Assembly (NCBI GenBank): GCA_032718865.1
Contig: JALUTQ010000038.1
Coordinates: forward strand, 1,364,001-1,428,000
Source of the DNA: Tilletia caries
Taxonomy: Eukaryota > Basidiomycota > Exobasidiomycetes > Tilletiales > Tilletiaceae
Direction of reading: 5' to 3'
Length of the DNA: 64,000 bases
Positions 34,648-46,025 of this stretch are shown here, one piece after another. Numbering within the stretch: position 1 is the first letter of the stretch; each line of letters opens with the position of its first letter. The translations under genes were made by a program, and so were the position numbers. The notes under the pieces were generated by a model. That model worked only from the letters and a program-made list of their open reading frames with translations, was not told the DNA's origin and did no database searches.

Positions 34648-37600
34648 ATGGCTTCCGCAGAGTCGCAACAAGCAGAGACTCAAGCGGGCTCCATAGGAGA
34701 CGCTCTCCAACGACCACCACTCTCTCTTCATCGTGTGTCCAGCAAACATCTCGGCAGCGGAAGCGGCGCAGGTCTTTGGCTCAGCACCGGACACTCTCCC
34801 TCCGACCAAGCCGTTAGCCACAAGGCCGAACACTCCAGTGATAATGAAGGTGGCTCAGATACGGACAATCCCGCTCGCGTCCGATTTCACGACTCGGCAA
34901 AACCACAGGCCGTGTCTCCAACAGCAGCCACACCCACAAGTGGAGGCTCGAAACTATACCACTTCCCAGCCACCCTGGCGCGAGGACTCCGTTTCTTGAC
35001 AGCTGACAACTCGGAGGGAACCGGAGCCGAGAAGGCCGACCCGGTCGCCAAACTTCAAGAACATAACCTGCTACGGATGAGCTCCAAAGAAGAGCTCGAA
35101 CAGAGCGTGGACTTGGATCTCAGCTTCGACTTTTTCTCCACTGCTGAGCGGCCATTGCCCCCTGTAGATGGGCAGAGACCTGTTTTGGCACCCCTTGATC
35201 TCCAGAGCGCATTCACGCCGTTGCCATCATCAAAGCATGCGGAGGAATCTAACGACAAGTCTGAGAAGACGGTTGCCTCCACTCCTAGTACTCCCGGAAG
35301 GAGCTCACCAGGCCGAGGCATGTCGGCGACAAATTGGAAGGCGCGAGCCGCCAAGCAGCCTCCCGCCCCCCTTGACCTCTCCGCCACCAACCCCGCCAAA
35401 TTGTCTTCTGACAGCACCTCAATGGACATCATCCGTCATTCCTCAAGTACCGACGTGGCTCGGACTGGTTCGATCCGGACCATGAACAGCTTGGACAGCG
35501 GGAGACTTCCAGGCACGGGCGAAAGCGAGCCTCGCACATCCACGTCGGAGTCTATGAGCTTCGTATCGCACCAAAGCAACCAAAGTCGCTCATCTCGCGG
35601 TTCTCGCGCTCCACCCAGCCTTCCTCCGAGCGTTCCATTGCCACCGATTCCCGACAGCTCGTCCTCAGCCAGGGGCTCTTTGGCTTCGAACCGTGGCAAC
35701 AGTACCCTGAAGCCTATCGAGAACATCATCAACTATTCCGGCGATTCGCAGGAGTTCTCGGGGGACGAGTATCGGGAGGAACTCAGAGATTCGGAGAGCG
35801 AGAAGTTGGATGAGAATGGGAAGCGGACTAGTGGCGGAAGCAATTACAGTGGCGAGAGCGGAGAGTCCTTCAAGACGGCCGGTGTTGGCAGCATGGCTCA
35901 CTCATCGACGGACAATCTCTCCGGTTCCGCCTCCCAGCATTCGACCCTGCCGCCTCTGCCCCCCGTTCCTTCCGTCATCTGGAGACAGCGACAGCAGAGG
36001 ATTGAAAGACAGGTTGCAGCTGCGGCAACGACGAGAGCTAGTGCGGTACCTGCTGCCTTTGCTATTGACTCTGTGGTCATGGACAAGTCTGCCCTACCGC
36101 TAGCTGCGCCCGCTCCTCCTTCAGAGTCGCCTCGTCTGTCCTTTGGCTTCCAATCACCGACACCAGAAACACTCAAGCGGTGGTCGTCGATTCCCAGTCA
36201 GCTCGCTGCCCTTGTGGTCGGTGCCAGTGGGCCGATCCAACCGGTTGTACCACCTATGCCGATCCGCTCGAACTCGAGCGTCAGCCCTCAAAAGGACGCT
36301 CTCAGCCCACAGAGCAACGCTCGGCTGAGCATAGTCACCACCCCCACCACCGATGCGTCCTCACCCTTCTCTCCGCTCTTTTCCGATCCTGGAACAGCGG
36401 TGTCTGTTGGGACGACGATGTCTCGAACTTCAACGCAGCAGAGCACTGGCGTTCACAAGAGTGGTGCAGCCCTACCGTCGACATTGGAACGTTCCGGTTC
36501 TATTGTTGAGGAGGACTCCATGGATCGGACTATGACTCAGCTTGTCGTATCTGCATTGACACCCGTCGCTGCTGGCCCCCAAAAACGAGGCAGCGTAAAC
36601 ACCGCCCAATGGATCAAGGACCAGTCGAGTCAGCCCGTCTCGTTGGAACGAGAATCCCAGGCACGAGACAGTACGGCCTCGTCGGTCCACCTTGGCGCGA
36701 ACCACACTCGCCACAATAGCAACCAAACGGGAGGCGTGATCACCTCGGATTCGGAAATCGAGGGGGACATGGAGCGAGCGAAGAAGCGCCGTTTGCCGAT
36801 GCACATCAGCACGAGCAGCGAGAGTTCGCACGCCGGTGCATCGTCGTCCGCCTTGCATCTTCCGAAGGCGGATCTGCCCTCGGGTCCCTGGCCGCAGAGT
36901 CCGCTGCTTCTCACCTCGGATCCAAATCGAGCTTCGAGAGAGTATGCGCTCAGCCAGACCAGTCGTCCGTCCATGACGTTGCGAGCCCATCGATCGACTC
37001 AGCTTACCAGCATGTTTGGTCTCGGTCTCGGGCTCGACCTCGGTCTGAGTGGCGATCTTCAAGCGCCGAAGGATGCCCGTCTCTCGTTGGGGGCTTCCAC
37101 CCACTCCGGCAGCGTGCGCGATTCCATCCTGAGGAAGGCCGCCAGCGACTCGGGATTGGCAAAGCCGAACAGTCCACACACTGAGCTTGACATGACGATC
37201 TTTGCGGATCAAGGCCCGGAGCCGACAGTTGTGAATCTTCACAGTGCGATGCATGCCGGAGACAAGTCCGAAGGCAATCTTCCCAACAGGCGAAGTCGAC
37301 TACTCGACATGCTACACTCCGATGCCAAGTCTGGTCGTGCCGATGCAAGCACTGCAGTGGCTGTTGACAACTTCAGAGGATCACGTCCTGACGAGAAGAA
37401 GCCTCGCGCCCTATCAGTGGCCAACACTCCCTCGACTCTACCCATGCTGAGCCCTCGACCAATCAGCTCTCCGTACATGGGACGACTCGGCATAGACATC
37501 AGTGCCGCCTCAAGTGTCGAGGCCTTCGCGTGCAACGTGACTCCGCCCATGCCCAGCATCTCCTTTGCGGAGCGCGAGCCTGCAATGGTGAAGAGGGCTG

Positions 37601-38500
37601 GAGAGAGGAAGAGCGACGGACAGTTCATCGGCTCGTCCTGGATGAACAAGGCTCAGAACGTCCCGCTGAGACTTTCGTACAGGATTGCAACGGCTTCGTG
37701 GATGCCTAACCATGTTTTCAAACATGATCTTGCTGAGGTATGTACATTTTTGTTTGCCCATTCCTTTGACACTACCTCATCGTTGCTGATCATGTCCTTG
37801 CTCCGAATCTGTACAGCCCTCGTCCCGGCCCGTCAAGGAGAAGCAGAGTCCACTGCCGACGCCGATTGCCATCTTTGAACCCACTTCCGAGGGGGGATCG
37901 AACCAACGGGCTTCGATGGCCAGTGCGATCTCCAATACGGAGTCTCGAATGCGTCGACGACGGTCTACGATGACGACCACGTGGTCTCCAGTCTCCGACC
38001 CGTCTGCCACGCTGCGGAGCGAGCCTCGCGTGATGGCCTCTATCAAGGGCAAGCCAAGACGGACGAAGGCCGTGTTCGGAAATGCGGCTTACAACTCGCC
38101 CGCTCGAACTCCGGCGACGACGAACATGCTTCCGAACGGGACGCTGCTCTCGAAGAGTCTCTTTTTCGCCGGCTTCTGCGGCATGCCCTGGCTCTGGCTC
38201 ATCGGAGGCTGGTGGGTCGAATTCGAAGGACTGCTGGTTACCGATGTGATGGTCAAGACTGCTGCCAGTGCCGATGTGACTGCCGATACGGATTCGGACA
38301 CGGACTCGACTTCGGATTCGGATTCGAGCGGGGAGAGCACGATTCAGCAACAGGTTCAGTACTACGACGTCTTGGTGCGCAAGGACTGGAACGGCTTGGA
38401 GCAATACGTCCGGTATAATCGTGTCGCCTCTGTCGTTGGTGCCGTGTTCATCTTGCTGGCCTTCATCCTGGCAATCTGGGGAGCGGCTGTGTTTTGGTAG
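34648..38500 (+). CDS. Large serine-rich protein with two C-terminal membrane segments
   Basis: Two exons, 34648-37737 and 37817-38500, with a GTATGT...CAG intron of 79 nt (1257 aa). Roughly the first 1,080 residues are low-complexity, Ser/Pro/Thr-rich and apparently disordered, with clusters such as SSDNEGGSDTDNPARVRFHDS. The C-terminal 150 residues contain a first hydrophobic segment, SKSLFFAGFCGMPWLWLIGG, an acidic loop (DSDTDSTSDSDSSGES), QYYDVLVRKDWNGLEQYVRYNR, and a second hydrophobic segment, SVVGAVFILLAFILAIWGAA, ending close to the stop. This suggests a cytosolic tail anchored by a helical pair, probably in an internal membrane. I do not recognise the family; it has the look of conserved but uncharacterised fungal serine-rich proteins. 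The many SP/TP sites suggest phosphorylation, an inference only. Confidence 0.8.
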
Positions 38501-39026
38501 AGCCTCAGTTTCATTCCCTTCTACCCGTCGGCCAGCATTCGGACTCGTCAGATTCCGATGCGAGTCACGGTAGTCGACCTTTACAACATTCCAGCGCGTG
38601 CGGGAACCTCGTCTTGCAGCTCCGGACTCGTTCTTCCGGACGCATACCCACATTCTTTCATTACACTCACCCTCTCCTATACTCTTTCGCACGCAACTGT
38701 CTCTTGTAGTTGTTCCTCCCCCTTTCCCGTCTTACTCGATCTCAAGAGTATGCCAACCACACTCCTTTATTGCCCATACACGGCCTGTTCCCTTCGATCC
38801 TCCCTCTTTTGCACTCGTATCGCCCGGTTCGCTTGCAAACTTCTCGCCTTTGGCCGTAATTCACCCATACACACACTGTGAATTGCAGAATCTGGAGAAC
38901 CGAGGTGTATTGCTGAACGAGTGCCGTGTAGAGTGGAAAGAGCTGGACTGTGCCCAGACAGCGTGTCCCGTAAGGATGTTCCGATTGCAGAAGCGACAAA
39001 GATCAAGCTGCAATAGCGGTCTCCTT
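38501..39026. other. Convergent 3' region
   Basis: 526 bp between the stops of the serine-rich gene and the complex I subunit gene. Pyrimidine-rich sequence; no gene seen. Confidence 0.45.
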
Positions 39027-39848
39027 TTACTCGTTGTCCTTCTTGATCTTCAAGTCGGAGAGGTCCACCTGAGAACCTGGCCTGTTGCTGTGTGGTGAGT
39101 GGGCCTCAAATGATCTGCAGAGGGCGCATGTAGAAGTTATATCTTTCAGCACTCGCCGACAATGTGGCAGCAAAACCCCCGGCCAGAACAAGGGCTTCGC
39201 AAGGCTGCCTTGGTTTCCCAAGAAGTGACGATACTCACCCAACGAATCGCAACCTGGGCACAGGCGCCCGCTCCGCATCCTGCACCAGCAGCTTAGACTC
39301 CGCGGTCTTCGCCGCCGCCTGGAGCCACTGCATGTTGGTCTCCTTGTATTCAGAAGTTGGTGTGGTCCAGTGCTGGATGTAGCGTGTGATCCAAGGCATG
39401 GTCTTCTCGGCGTGCTCGGCGTCTTGGTAGGATGACTTGCCGCTGCTCGAGGCGCGGGATGCGTGCAGGTTCTCGTTGATGTCGGAAATCTTGTAGATGA
39501 AGGCGCCTACTGCCAGGACGATAATGCTGTTTCGGAAGAAGGGGTTCGAGAAGTCTGCAGGGCGGGGAGAGGAGAATCACACAGTGAGCCAAGGCGCGTT
39601 GCAGCAGAGGTGAGAACGAGGGGCCTTGATGAGAGCCACCTTTGACACTCACCTTCCCGTGGGTACTCCTCGTGTGTCTCCTCAGGCTGAGCTCCGCCCG
39701 GCGAGCCCAGGGCAGGCCGCGAGGTGGTGAACGCCCGAGCTGTGGTCAGTTGCGTCGCAGCAGGAGCAGCCGCTGATGCCGCACCAGTAGATCGCACTGC
39801 GAGAGAGCGCAGAGACATAGCAGACCGGGGTAGCGCCATGGTTGCCAA
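39027..39848 (-). CDS. Mitochondrial complex I accessory subunit, NUO-17.8-like
   Basis: Three exons on the minus strand: 39848 (or 39839)-39653, 39554-39239, 39114-39027 (199 or 196 aa). The N-terminus MALPRSAMSLRSLAVRSTG with a following ARAFTTSRPALG is a typical mitochondrial presequence. A single hydrophobic segment follows (FFRNSIIVLAVGAFIYKISD), then PWITRYIQHWTTPTSEYKE, AAAKTAESKLLVQDAERAPV, and the end SFEAHSPHSNRPGSQVDLSD. This layout matches the small single-span fungal complex I subunit of the 17.8-kDa class. The third exon start was chosen because it restores the conserved SFEAHSPH block; a nearer acceptor at 39082 would drop it. Expected site: inner-membrane arm of NADH:ubiquinone oxidoreductase. 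The family call is from remembered motif layout, so moderate. Confidence 0.65.
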
Positions 39849-40012
39849 GGTATCGACGCGAATGGAGGAGGGTGCTGGGATCGTGGAAGTGATGAGGTGG
39901 GTAGCTATGTACGTCTCGCGTCGTCAGTGGGAGTAGAGTCTACAAGTCATCATTTACAAAATGGTATATGTATATATTTTAGAAAAGCGAACCGCTGCCA
40001 CATTCAACTGGT

Positions 40013-40103
40013 GTTCTCTTGGTACAGTGGTAGCATGCTTTCTTAGGGATGATCCACACATCTAAGATGGAAGAGGTCTCGGGTTCAATTCCCGAAGAGG
40101 ACC
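40013..40103 (+). tRNA. tRNA-Pro (AGG) with a 19-nt intron
   Basis: Acceptor GTTCTCT pairs with AGAGGAC (one G-T). D arm GTAC-AGTGGTA-GCAT is weak (one mismatch). Anticodon stem CTTTC/GGAAG, loop TTAGGG...T with anticodon AGG, interrupted after position 37 by about 19 nt (40052-40070). T arm TCGGG-TTCAATT-CCCGA is perfect. A T-rich run, AATTTTTG, follows as a pol III terminator. The CTTAGGG loop and AGAGGTC variable/T region match eukaryotic tRNA-Pro. Confidence 0.78.
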
Positions 40104-40164
40104 AATTTTTGTCAAGTTTTCTAATTTTTAGTTTAATTTTTTTTTTTGAATATTTTCCTATTTC

Positions 40165-40690
40165 ATTTTTTCAAGGCGAGGGCTCCCCATCCAGCTTGTC
40201 CATGGTGCCCGCAGCTCGCCGTCGTGCTCGACAGCAAGGCGAACCGCGAGCATGGCGGGGTGCATGATGGTATGCGGTGTATTAGCACCCAACTGACGGG
40301 GGAGCTGCGAATCTGCGACCATGCGTTTGCGTTGAAGTCTGCACACATTACGGCTGAGCGGCCGGAGAGCATGGGTACCCAAAGGTTGCGGAAGATGCCT
40401 CCAAGGTGAAAGAGGGGAATCGTGTTACCTGCTTGAGATAGAGAACGATGGGTCAGCAAGAATGTATAAAGAAAAAAAAAAATAAAGAAAAAAAAACTGG
40501 AGAAGACTGACTGTTGACAGACTCTGGTCGACATCCCAGGACTGGACGCAGCACGACACAGCATGTTCCGAAGATGGCGGAAGGAGTACGGGACGACGTC
40601 CTTCTCCCCGGATGTGCCTGAGGTGTGAAGGCCGACCAGTGAGTGATCCTGAGAGTTGAGACTCGCAGCGACGGCCAACTCGCTCGGGGC
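40165..40690 (-). pseudogene. Fragment of an AMP-binding (adenylation) domain
   Basis: Minus-strand pieces in different frames line up with an adenylate-forming enzyme core: VGLHTSGTSGEKDVVPYSFR (the A3 phosphate-binding loop), SCCVQSWDVDQS in a second frame, then after a T-rich stretch resembling an intron GNTIPLFHLGGIFRNLWVPM and SGRSAVMCADFNANAW, and finally NTPHTIMHPAMLAVRLA in a third frame. The segment covers only the middle of the domain; the N-terminus, the C-terminal subdomain and any carrier domain are absent, and frames shift at least twice. It is a dead fragment of an acyl-CoA synthetase or NRPS-like gene, about 60 bp from the tRNA gene. Confidence 0.7.
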
Positions 40691-40799
40691 TCAGCTCGTG
40701 GACGACGGGCGGTGGAAAGAACGGTACTATTTGTGTCGATCGCTTGGGCAGGTTGGATGAGGGGCGAGTTCCTTCATTGCTGATCCTGATCAGGTTCAT

Positions 40800-40856
40800 G
40801 GGAATTGAACCCGAAATTAAATGATTGGGGATTCCAAAGTCTCGGGTTCAATTCCC
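40800..40856. repeat. tRNA-Pro T-arm relics in inverted arrangement
   Basis: GTCTCGGGTTCAATTCCC at 40839-40856 is identical to the T-arm region of the tRNA-Pro gene (40076-40093). The reverse complement of its core, GGGAATTGAACCCGA, lies at 40800-40814. No complete cloverleaf can be drawn around either copy. Confidence 0.65.
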
Positions 40857-41646
40857 AGGACTCGATTCAGGCTGCGGTGCGATGCAGAAGAAAATACCAT
40901 GTCGCGTTGATCCTGCGCTCCTTGTTGGCCTGATGTCGAAGTCGATGAGAAAGACGGAAGTTTGGCTGAAATCCTGAGCGGGTTGCCTGGGTGGCTGCGG
41001 CTGACTGAGCAGAGGGCAAAGTGGGGAACAAGGTTCAGCAGATGCAGAAGTCAGGGCCCCTGGAACAAGGATGAAGGAGCAGGGAAGAAAAAGGACAGAG
41101 GCTGTCAGCAGATCGCTGATCACGCCCGTCCACGATGCTCCCTGTTAGCTGTTGCGTGAGTTGATGGTTGGCGGCTGCCGGTTGCCCTGTCGCATCCCGC
41201 TGAACATCTTGTCACCCGGACCTTCGAGAGCGAAGGAGAAGCCGTTGACATGCGCTCTGCGTGCTGCATGCGCGGCAACGAGAAGATAAGTATGTTGGAC
41301 GGCGAGATGAAGAGGAGCGAACCGCACTTGTCGTGGTGTGGTTTGTTGGATTGTGGTGTGGTGGTCAAGAAGAGCAAAGTCCGCTCTGGTCAGAGCTCGA
41401 CTGAGGTTATTATTATGCAGCAAGACTTTTGATGGTGATTGGTTTGCGACGATTGCTCTAAAGGTACAAGTAGTTGAGAAGTGGGGAAGTGAAGTGCGTG
41501 TAAGAACCTAAGGTGTAGTGAAGTGAGGTGAAGGGATGGCAGAAAGAATGATGGAGAAAGGAGGTCGAAGTCGCTCGCCGATCGAGAGTCCCGTCCTGCC
41601 CCTTCCTGCGACCTGAGCTTGAGCTTGTGAAGAAGTTGAGCAAAGC
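40857..41646. other. No gene recognised
   Basis: About 790 bp between the tRNA relics and the end of TBP. Short ORFs without family motifs; part is presumably the 3' UTR of TBP. Confidence 0.4.
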
Positions 41647-42517
41647 TCAAGGCTTTCTGAACTCGGACAGCGTCGGGTAGATTCGATTAAATGCCTCGTA
41701 GATCTCCGCCCGCTCCTTCGCGCCTGTGAGCACGATCTTGCCGGACACGAAGATGAGCAACACGACCTTGGGCTTGACCATCCGATAGATCAGACCGGGG
41801 AACAGCTCGGGTTCGTACGAGGAGAAGACACCGTGCGAGTATGCCAGACCTTCCAGTCGGATCGGGAACTTGACATCACATCTGTGGTGAAGAAAAGGGA
41901 TAAAGTCAGCACCGAGGAAGAAGACAGGCGAACGCAATGAGAGATGTGATACCCACGATCCGACGATGTTCTGAATCTTGAACTCGGTGAACTTGGCCTC
42001 GAAGCCGACCTTCTGGATGATACGAGCGTACTTCCGGGAAGCCAACCGGGAGTCGTCCTCACTCTTGGCACCCGTGACAACCATCTTGCCCGAGGCGAAG
42101 ATCAGCGCCGTCGTCTTGGGCTCACGAATGCGCATGATGACAGCGGCAAAGCGCTTCGGATTATACTCCGCATTGCGAGCATGCAGGGCAATCGTCTTGA
42201 GATCCAGTCGGACGTCGAGATTGACTGTTGCGACGATGTTTCTGTAGGCGGGAAGGGAACAGTGAGCGCAAGAAGGGACATGTCAGTGCCAACGACCCGC
42301 AGTGTATGAGAGTAGACCGCGAGCACACTGACTGTAACGTTGGCACGATGCCGTGAGCAGGCGTCTCAGGCAGAGGGGCTGCGGCTGTTGTCGATCCAGT
42401 CGAAGCAGCCACCGTTCCTTCTCTCTCCTTTCCCTTCGATGCTGCCGCAGCGCCGTACGAGGGTGAGCTGTTGCTGCTGGGAAGAGCCAAAGCGCCGCCT
42501 CGACTTGTGTTCATCAT
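41647..42517 (-). CDS. SPT15: TATA-binding protein (TBP)
   Basis: Three exons on the minus strand: 42517-42333, 42241-41957, 41881-41647 (234 aa). The N-terminal 55 residues are variable and Ser/Ala-rich. The core is two direct repeats: [72 protein letters not shown]; then [53 protein letters not shown] and a final helix ending LSEFRKP. Both introns lie where splicing rebuilds the exact conserved core. The protein is the DNA-binding subunit of TFIID and part of the pol I and pol III initiation factors. The start is the MMNTSRGG methionine pair. Upstream lies a non-LTR retrotransposon, 658 bp from the start codon. Confidence 0.96.
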
Positions 42518-43174
42518 GATGAGTGTAGAGAGCACTAGGGAATTGAAATCAAGATCTACGCTCTGGAGAAGAAGGGGGGCAAAAGGGCGAGAGTTGAGTC
42601 AACGATGCGATGAGAAAGAAGGCGAAGGCACGGTTGGATACCCACTGCGTTGCTTTTGCGAACAAACAGAGGGGACAACGGGGACACGATGATGCAGAAC
42701 GAGAAGCTTGATTGCGTACGTCTGGGTGTTTGCCAGCGTTTCGACCGAGCCTGGTTTCCTGTGTAAAGGAGGGCTGTGTGGTACTCGAATGCTGCTGCGG
42801 AAGGAAAAAACAAAGGACAAAGGGGGAGAAACAGTGGGAGGTGGGTAAAGAGAACGGCAAGTGAATGCGTCCGCTTGAATCGATCTCGATGAGGAGAGTG
42901 GCGATCCGCACCAACGACAGCGACCACTTGAAACTTGACAACGAGGTTCGTAGAGGACGGAACTCCCTTGACCTGTGTGTTGATGCTGACGGTGTTGTTG
43001 AGCTGGTGGTGGTGTTTGCTGTTGGTGTGGATGATGCCTCAGTCGAAATGAGAGGGGAGTGTGCGAGGGGGGGCTGCGGGTGAGGTGGCGGTGAAAAGGT
43101 GGATTGATGTTGGTGGTTATGAAGAAGTACAAACGGAAGACAAGAAGGGGGGACAAAAGGCTCAAATGAGGGAC
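42518..43174. other. TBP upstream region
   Basis: 657 bp between the TBP start and the retrotransposon ORF stop. The TBP-proximal part is pyrimidine-rich on the coding strand and probably holds its promoter and 5' UTR; no gene is seen. The 3' end of the retrotransposon must also fall here, but I see neither poly(A) nor a target duplication. Confidence 0.4.
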
Positions 43175-45997
43175 CTAGTATAGACGGAGCGCAAATGTCT
43201 CTGCTCTGGACCTAAGGAGAGAAATAGAAATAGCGTTGAACATGTAAGAGAAAGAGTGCATAACCCCGCGCCAGTACTTGAGCACCTCCGTTGCCTCGAT
43301 ATGGGCGGCGCCCTCCAGGGTAAATGCCAGGGGTGTGAATGCCGTGCACCGCTCCTCCAGACGACTTTCGTAGGTGTCACGCTTGATGGCGGCCTTGTGC
43401 TCCAAGATAGCATCCAACGCAGCCTTAGCGATCGCCCACCGGTCCTGTCCTGTGGAAAGCAGCTGGCGCTCGATTCGGTGGGCAATCGCCTGTGCCTCCT
43501 TTGAGGTGGTGGAGATGAAGGTGAGGTCGAACTCGGTGAGGACCCCGCGAGGAGCCCCCGGACCCGAGACACGCAAGTCGGTGCGATGGTTGTCACCGAT
43601 CAAATGAGGTTCACGGATCACCATCGTCCCAGGCACACGCTGCAGACCATCGTCCATGAAACGAGCAGCTGTATTATGCCGCTTGACCCGTCGATGTGTG
43701 ACCATGGCACATATGTCGTCGTGTCCATGCGATGCGCGCTGTCCACAGTCCAAGCAGCGAGCGTGTGGCATCGGCTGCAGAGTTCGGAGCTGCAGGCCGA
43801 CCTGTACTTCTCGATCAGAAAGTTGTGAGTTGATGTCGAAAGGGAAGACAGAGAGCCAACGCCGGCCGAGTGGGGAGCTGTGGCCGAGGACGGTGACGAG
43901 CTGGTCGATGGAGCGGGGAGGCGAATCCTCACTTGGGCCAACGGCCAAGAAAGCGAGCATGCCGGCCCACACCGGCTTCAGCCGATCTCGTTGACGAGGG
44001 CCCCTCTCCTCATCCGCAGTGTCGTCTAAGGAGGCAGGGCGGGGGAGGACTGGGGAAGCGCATGGTTGGAGCAGCTGGCGAGTCGCCAAGGTGTGATCCG
44101 ACTCCGCGCGCATAGCGGCACGCGCGTGGGGGGCAATGTGGGCGTACAGGGGGACCGCGCAGCCGCCCAGTCGTGCCGGTAGCGAAAACAGAATCCGATC
44201 AACCTCCTCGTCATGGGCACTGGAGCCACGAACAAAGACGAGCGCGTCGTGAAGGGCATGGTCGAGATTGTGCCAGGGATTTGTGATGCCGTCCGTGTTG
44301 AGTGTGCGGAGTAGGTGGCGAAGGGTGTGCTGAATTGATTTGGTGAGAAGGAGCAGCGCATCCTGTCGTCCCAGTGAGCGCAAGCGACCCAAGACTTCGA
44401 CTTCATCCGCGACCTTCTCCCGCAGGAACCGCGCGCGCGCCTCCACACCGCCGATCATCGTCCCCAACACCTGCACTCCGTCCCGCTGTACCTCGTCCCT
44501 GCTCAACTCCCGACACTTGGTGCTGCTGAGGTCGAGACCACACGACTGTCCGGCTGACGCCTTGCGGGCAAAGAAAGCTTTGACCTTCTCGAGCACACCG
44601 GGATCCTTGGCGAGGATGGTCCAATCGTCGAAGTAGCAGACGAGGCGCGCATTCTCGCCGAGGAAGTCTTGCAGCTCCGCCGCCAGATCTCGCACTGTAA
44701 CCGAGAAGAAGAGCGGGCCAAAGGGGTCGCCTTGGGGGAGCCCTTGGGAGGACAGAAGGTGATGGTCGGTTGTGCTGCCGCTGGGGAAGAGTGGGGAAGG
44801 CTGGTTGTAGCGCCACTTTGCGAAGTGGTGGAGGGTGTTGCAATGCTTGAGGATGGCTTTGCTCATCGTCGCCCGACACAAAGCGTTGAACGCATTTGAG
44901 AAGTCGAGCAAGATGAGGAAACCAAATTCGCTTTCACCCTCAACCCCGTCCACAAACCTTTCCAATAGACGAACAATCGGCTCAACGCCGCCAGGAGATC
45001 CAACACCGAGCTGAGATGGCAACAAAGCGTCCGATGGCGGGAGGACCTTGAGGAGTATCTTTGCGCAGAGCCTGTAGAGAAGCTCACCAGCGGCAATGGG
45101 GCGCACCCCGCCGCCAGTCTTGTTGAGAGGCGTGAGGCTGGCCGCCCCCAGCAGTACTCGTCCGGGTGCCGATCCAAGCGCCATCTGGCGGCAGAGGAGC
45201 TGAATGAACTGGACGAAAAGGTCTTCTTCGAGCGCGATTTTGAGGAGAGGCTGAGTCCACCCTGAGCAGCCGCCGCTGACCTCGCGGTTGAATGACTTGA
45301 AAACGCCCAGGACATCCATCTTCTCTGCCGCCAAGTGGTGCTGCCGCGGATTCCGCCCCTCTGCCTGAAACGCGTTCACCGGACCCTCGGGGTGCTTATT
45401 GCGGAGTTGAGCGAGGACATCTTCCGTGAGAGGCGCGATGGACGACTCGGCACGGAGGACCCTCGCCGCACGCCGCGCGTAACCCTTCTTCAGTTGGCGA
45501 TGCACAAGCTCGGAGACTTGGCGGTCGGAACTAGGGCCGAGAGAGCGTTTGCGGGGAGGAGGGCGGGGAACGTCCGGGTAACCGTGCATCCGGGCGGTAA
45601 TTTTGTGTTGGGGGCGAGGAGAGCGAAGGCGGGCGAGGGCAATCTTTGGTGCCGCCAGGATGTCGAGCAAGGCGCGGGTGCTGGGGTTGTTCATATACCG
45701 TTGGGCCAGTTTTCCGCAAAGCGCGCGCCAATCCTTGGTGAGGCCGGTTGGGAGGGTGGTGTTGGCCATGCCGAGGAGCAGGACAAACTCCTCAAGGGCG
45801 GCCTCGTCCGACAGATCTTCAGCCGGAGGAAACGCCGGACCAGGAGCTGCTGGTGATGCTGCCGCCGGTGCAGGAACTTCTCCGCCGAGGAAAGCGGCCA
45901 CGTCGGCCTCGTCGAGAGCGTCTTGTGTAGTACCGGGGTGGGCACTGTCGGGCAAGCTGCAATCGTGAGCGACCGCTCGTCCACGTCCAAGATCCAC
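43175..45997 (-). CDS. Reverse transcriptase/endonuclease polyprotein of the non-LTR element
   Basis: One uninterrupted frame of 940 codons. Reverse-transcriptase motifs in order: GCSGWTQPLL, SLTPLNKTGGGVRPIA, LLDFSNAFNAL (about residue 366), SSQGLPQGDPFGPLFF (about 419), and the catalytic CYFDDW (about 457). The C-terminal part has CLDCG...HDDIC (about 747), a CCHC zinc knuckle, then RHN, RTDL (about 807) and EFDLTF (about 822), fitting the PD-(D/E)XK-like endonuclease of R2/CRE elements. The true protein probably starts upstream in another frame: a finger CPAPVCEGATF...HIRHWH is encoded at about 46130-46226 and joins through CPACQ at a five-A run near 46064. One base there separates the two frames, either a real break or a sequencing error. 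Function: target-primed reverse transcription. Confidence 0.85.
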   Translation of the reverse strand: MDLGRGRAVAHDCSLPDSAHPGTTQDALDEADVAAFLGGEVPAPAAASPAAPGPAFPPAEDLSDEAALEEFVLLLGMANTTLPTGLTKDWRALCGKLAQRYMNNPSTRALLDILAAPKIALARLRSPRPQHKITARMHGYPDVPRPPPRKRSLGPSSDRQVSELVHRQLKKGYARRAARVLRAESSIAPLTEDVLAQLRNKHPEGPVNAFQAEGRNPRQHHLAAEKMDVLGVFKSFNREVSGGCSGWTQPLLKIALEEDLFVQFIQLLCRQMALGSAPGRVLLGAASLTPLNKTGGGVRPIAAGELLYRLCAKILLKVLPPSDALLPSQLGVGSPGGVEPIVRLLERFVDGVEGESEFGFLILLDFSNAFNALCRATMSKAILKHCNTLHHFAKWRYNQPSPLFPSGSTTDHHLLSSQGLPQGDPFGPLFFSVTVRDLAAELQDFLGENARLVCYFDDWTILAKDPGVLEKVKAFFARKASAGQSCGLDLSSTKCRELSRDEVQRDGVQVLGTMIGGVEARARFLREKVADEVEVLGRLRSLGRQDALLLLTKSIQHTLRHLLRTLNTDGITNPWHNLDHALHDALVFVRGSSAHDEEVDRILFSLPARLGGCAVPLYAHIAPHARAAMRAESDHTLATRQLLQPCASPVLPRPASLDDTADEERGPRQRDRLKPVWAGMLAFLAVGPSEDSPPRSIDQLVTVLGHSSPLGRRWLSVFPFDINSQLSDREVQVGLQLRTLQPMPHARCLDCGQRASHGHDDICAMVTHRRVKRHNTAARFMDDGLQRVPGTMVIREPHLIGDNHRTDLRVSGPGAPRGVLTEFDLTFISTTSKEAQAIAHRIERQLLSTGQDRWAIAKAALDAILEHKAAIKRDTYESRLEERCTAFTPLAFTLEGAAHIEATEVLKYWRGVMHSFSYMFNAISISLLRSRAETFALRLY

Positions 45998-46025
45998 GCC
46001 GCACGAGGCGCATGTGCAGTTGTGG

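Noticed and set aside
39027..39081. Last exon of the complex I subunit starting at 39081
   Set aside because: The CAACAG acceptor there keeps frame but loses the SFEAHSPH block expected in the family; the acceptor before 39114 retains it.
40765..40866. A second tRNA around the T-arm copy
   Set aside because: CGAGTTC could pair with GGACTCG, but there is no D arm or anticodon stem between them.
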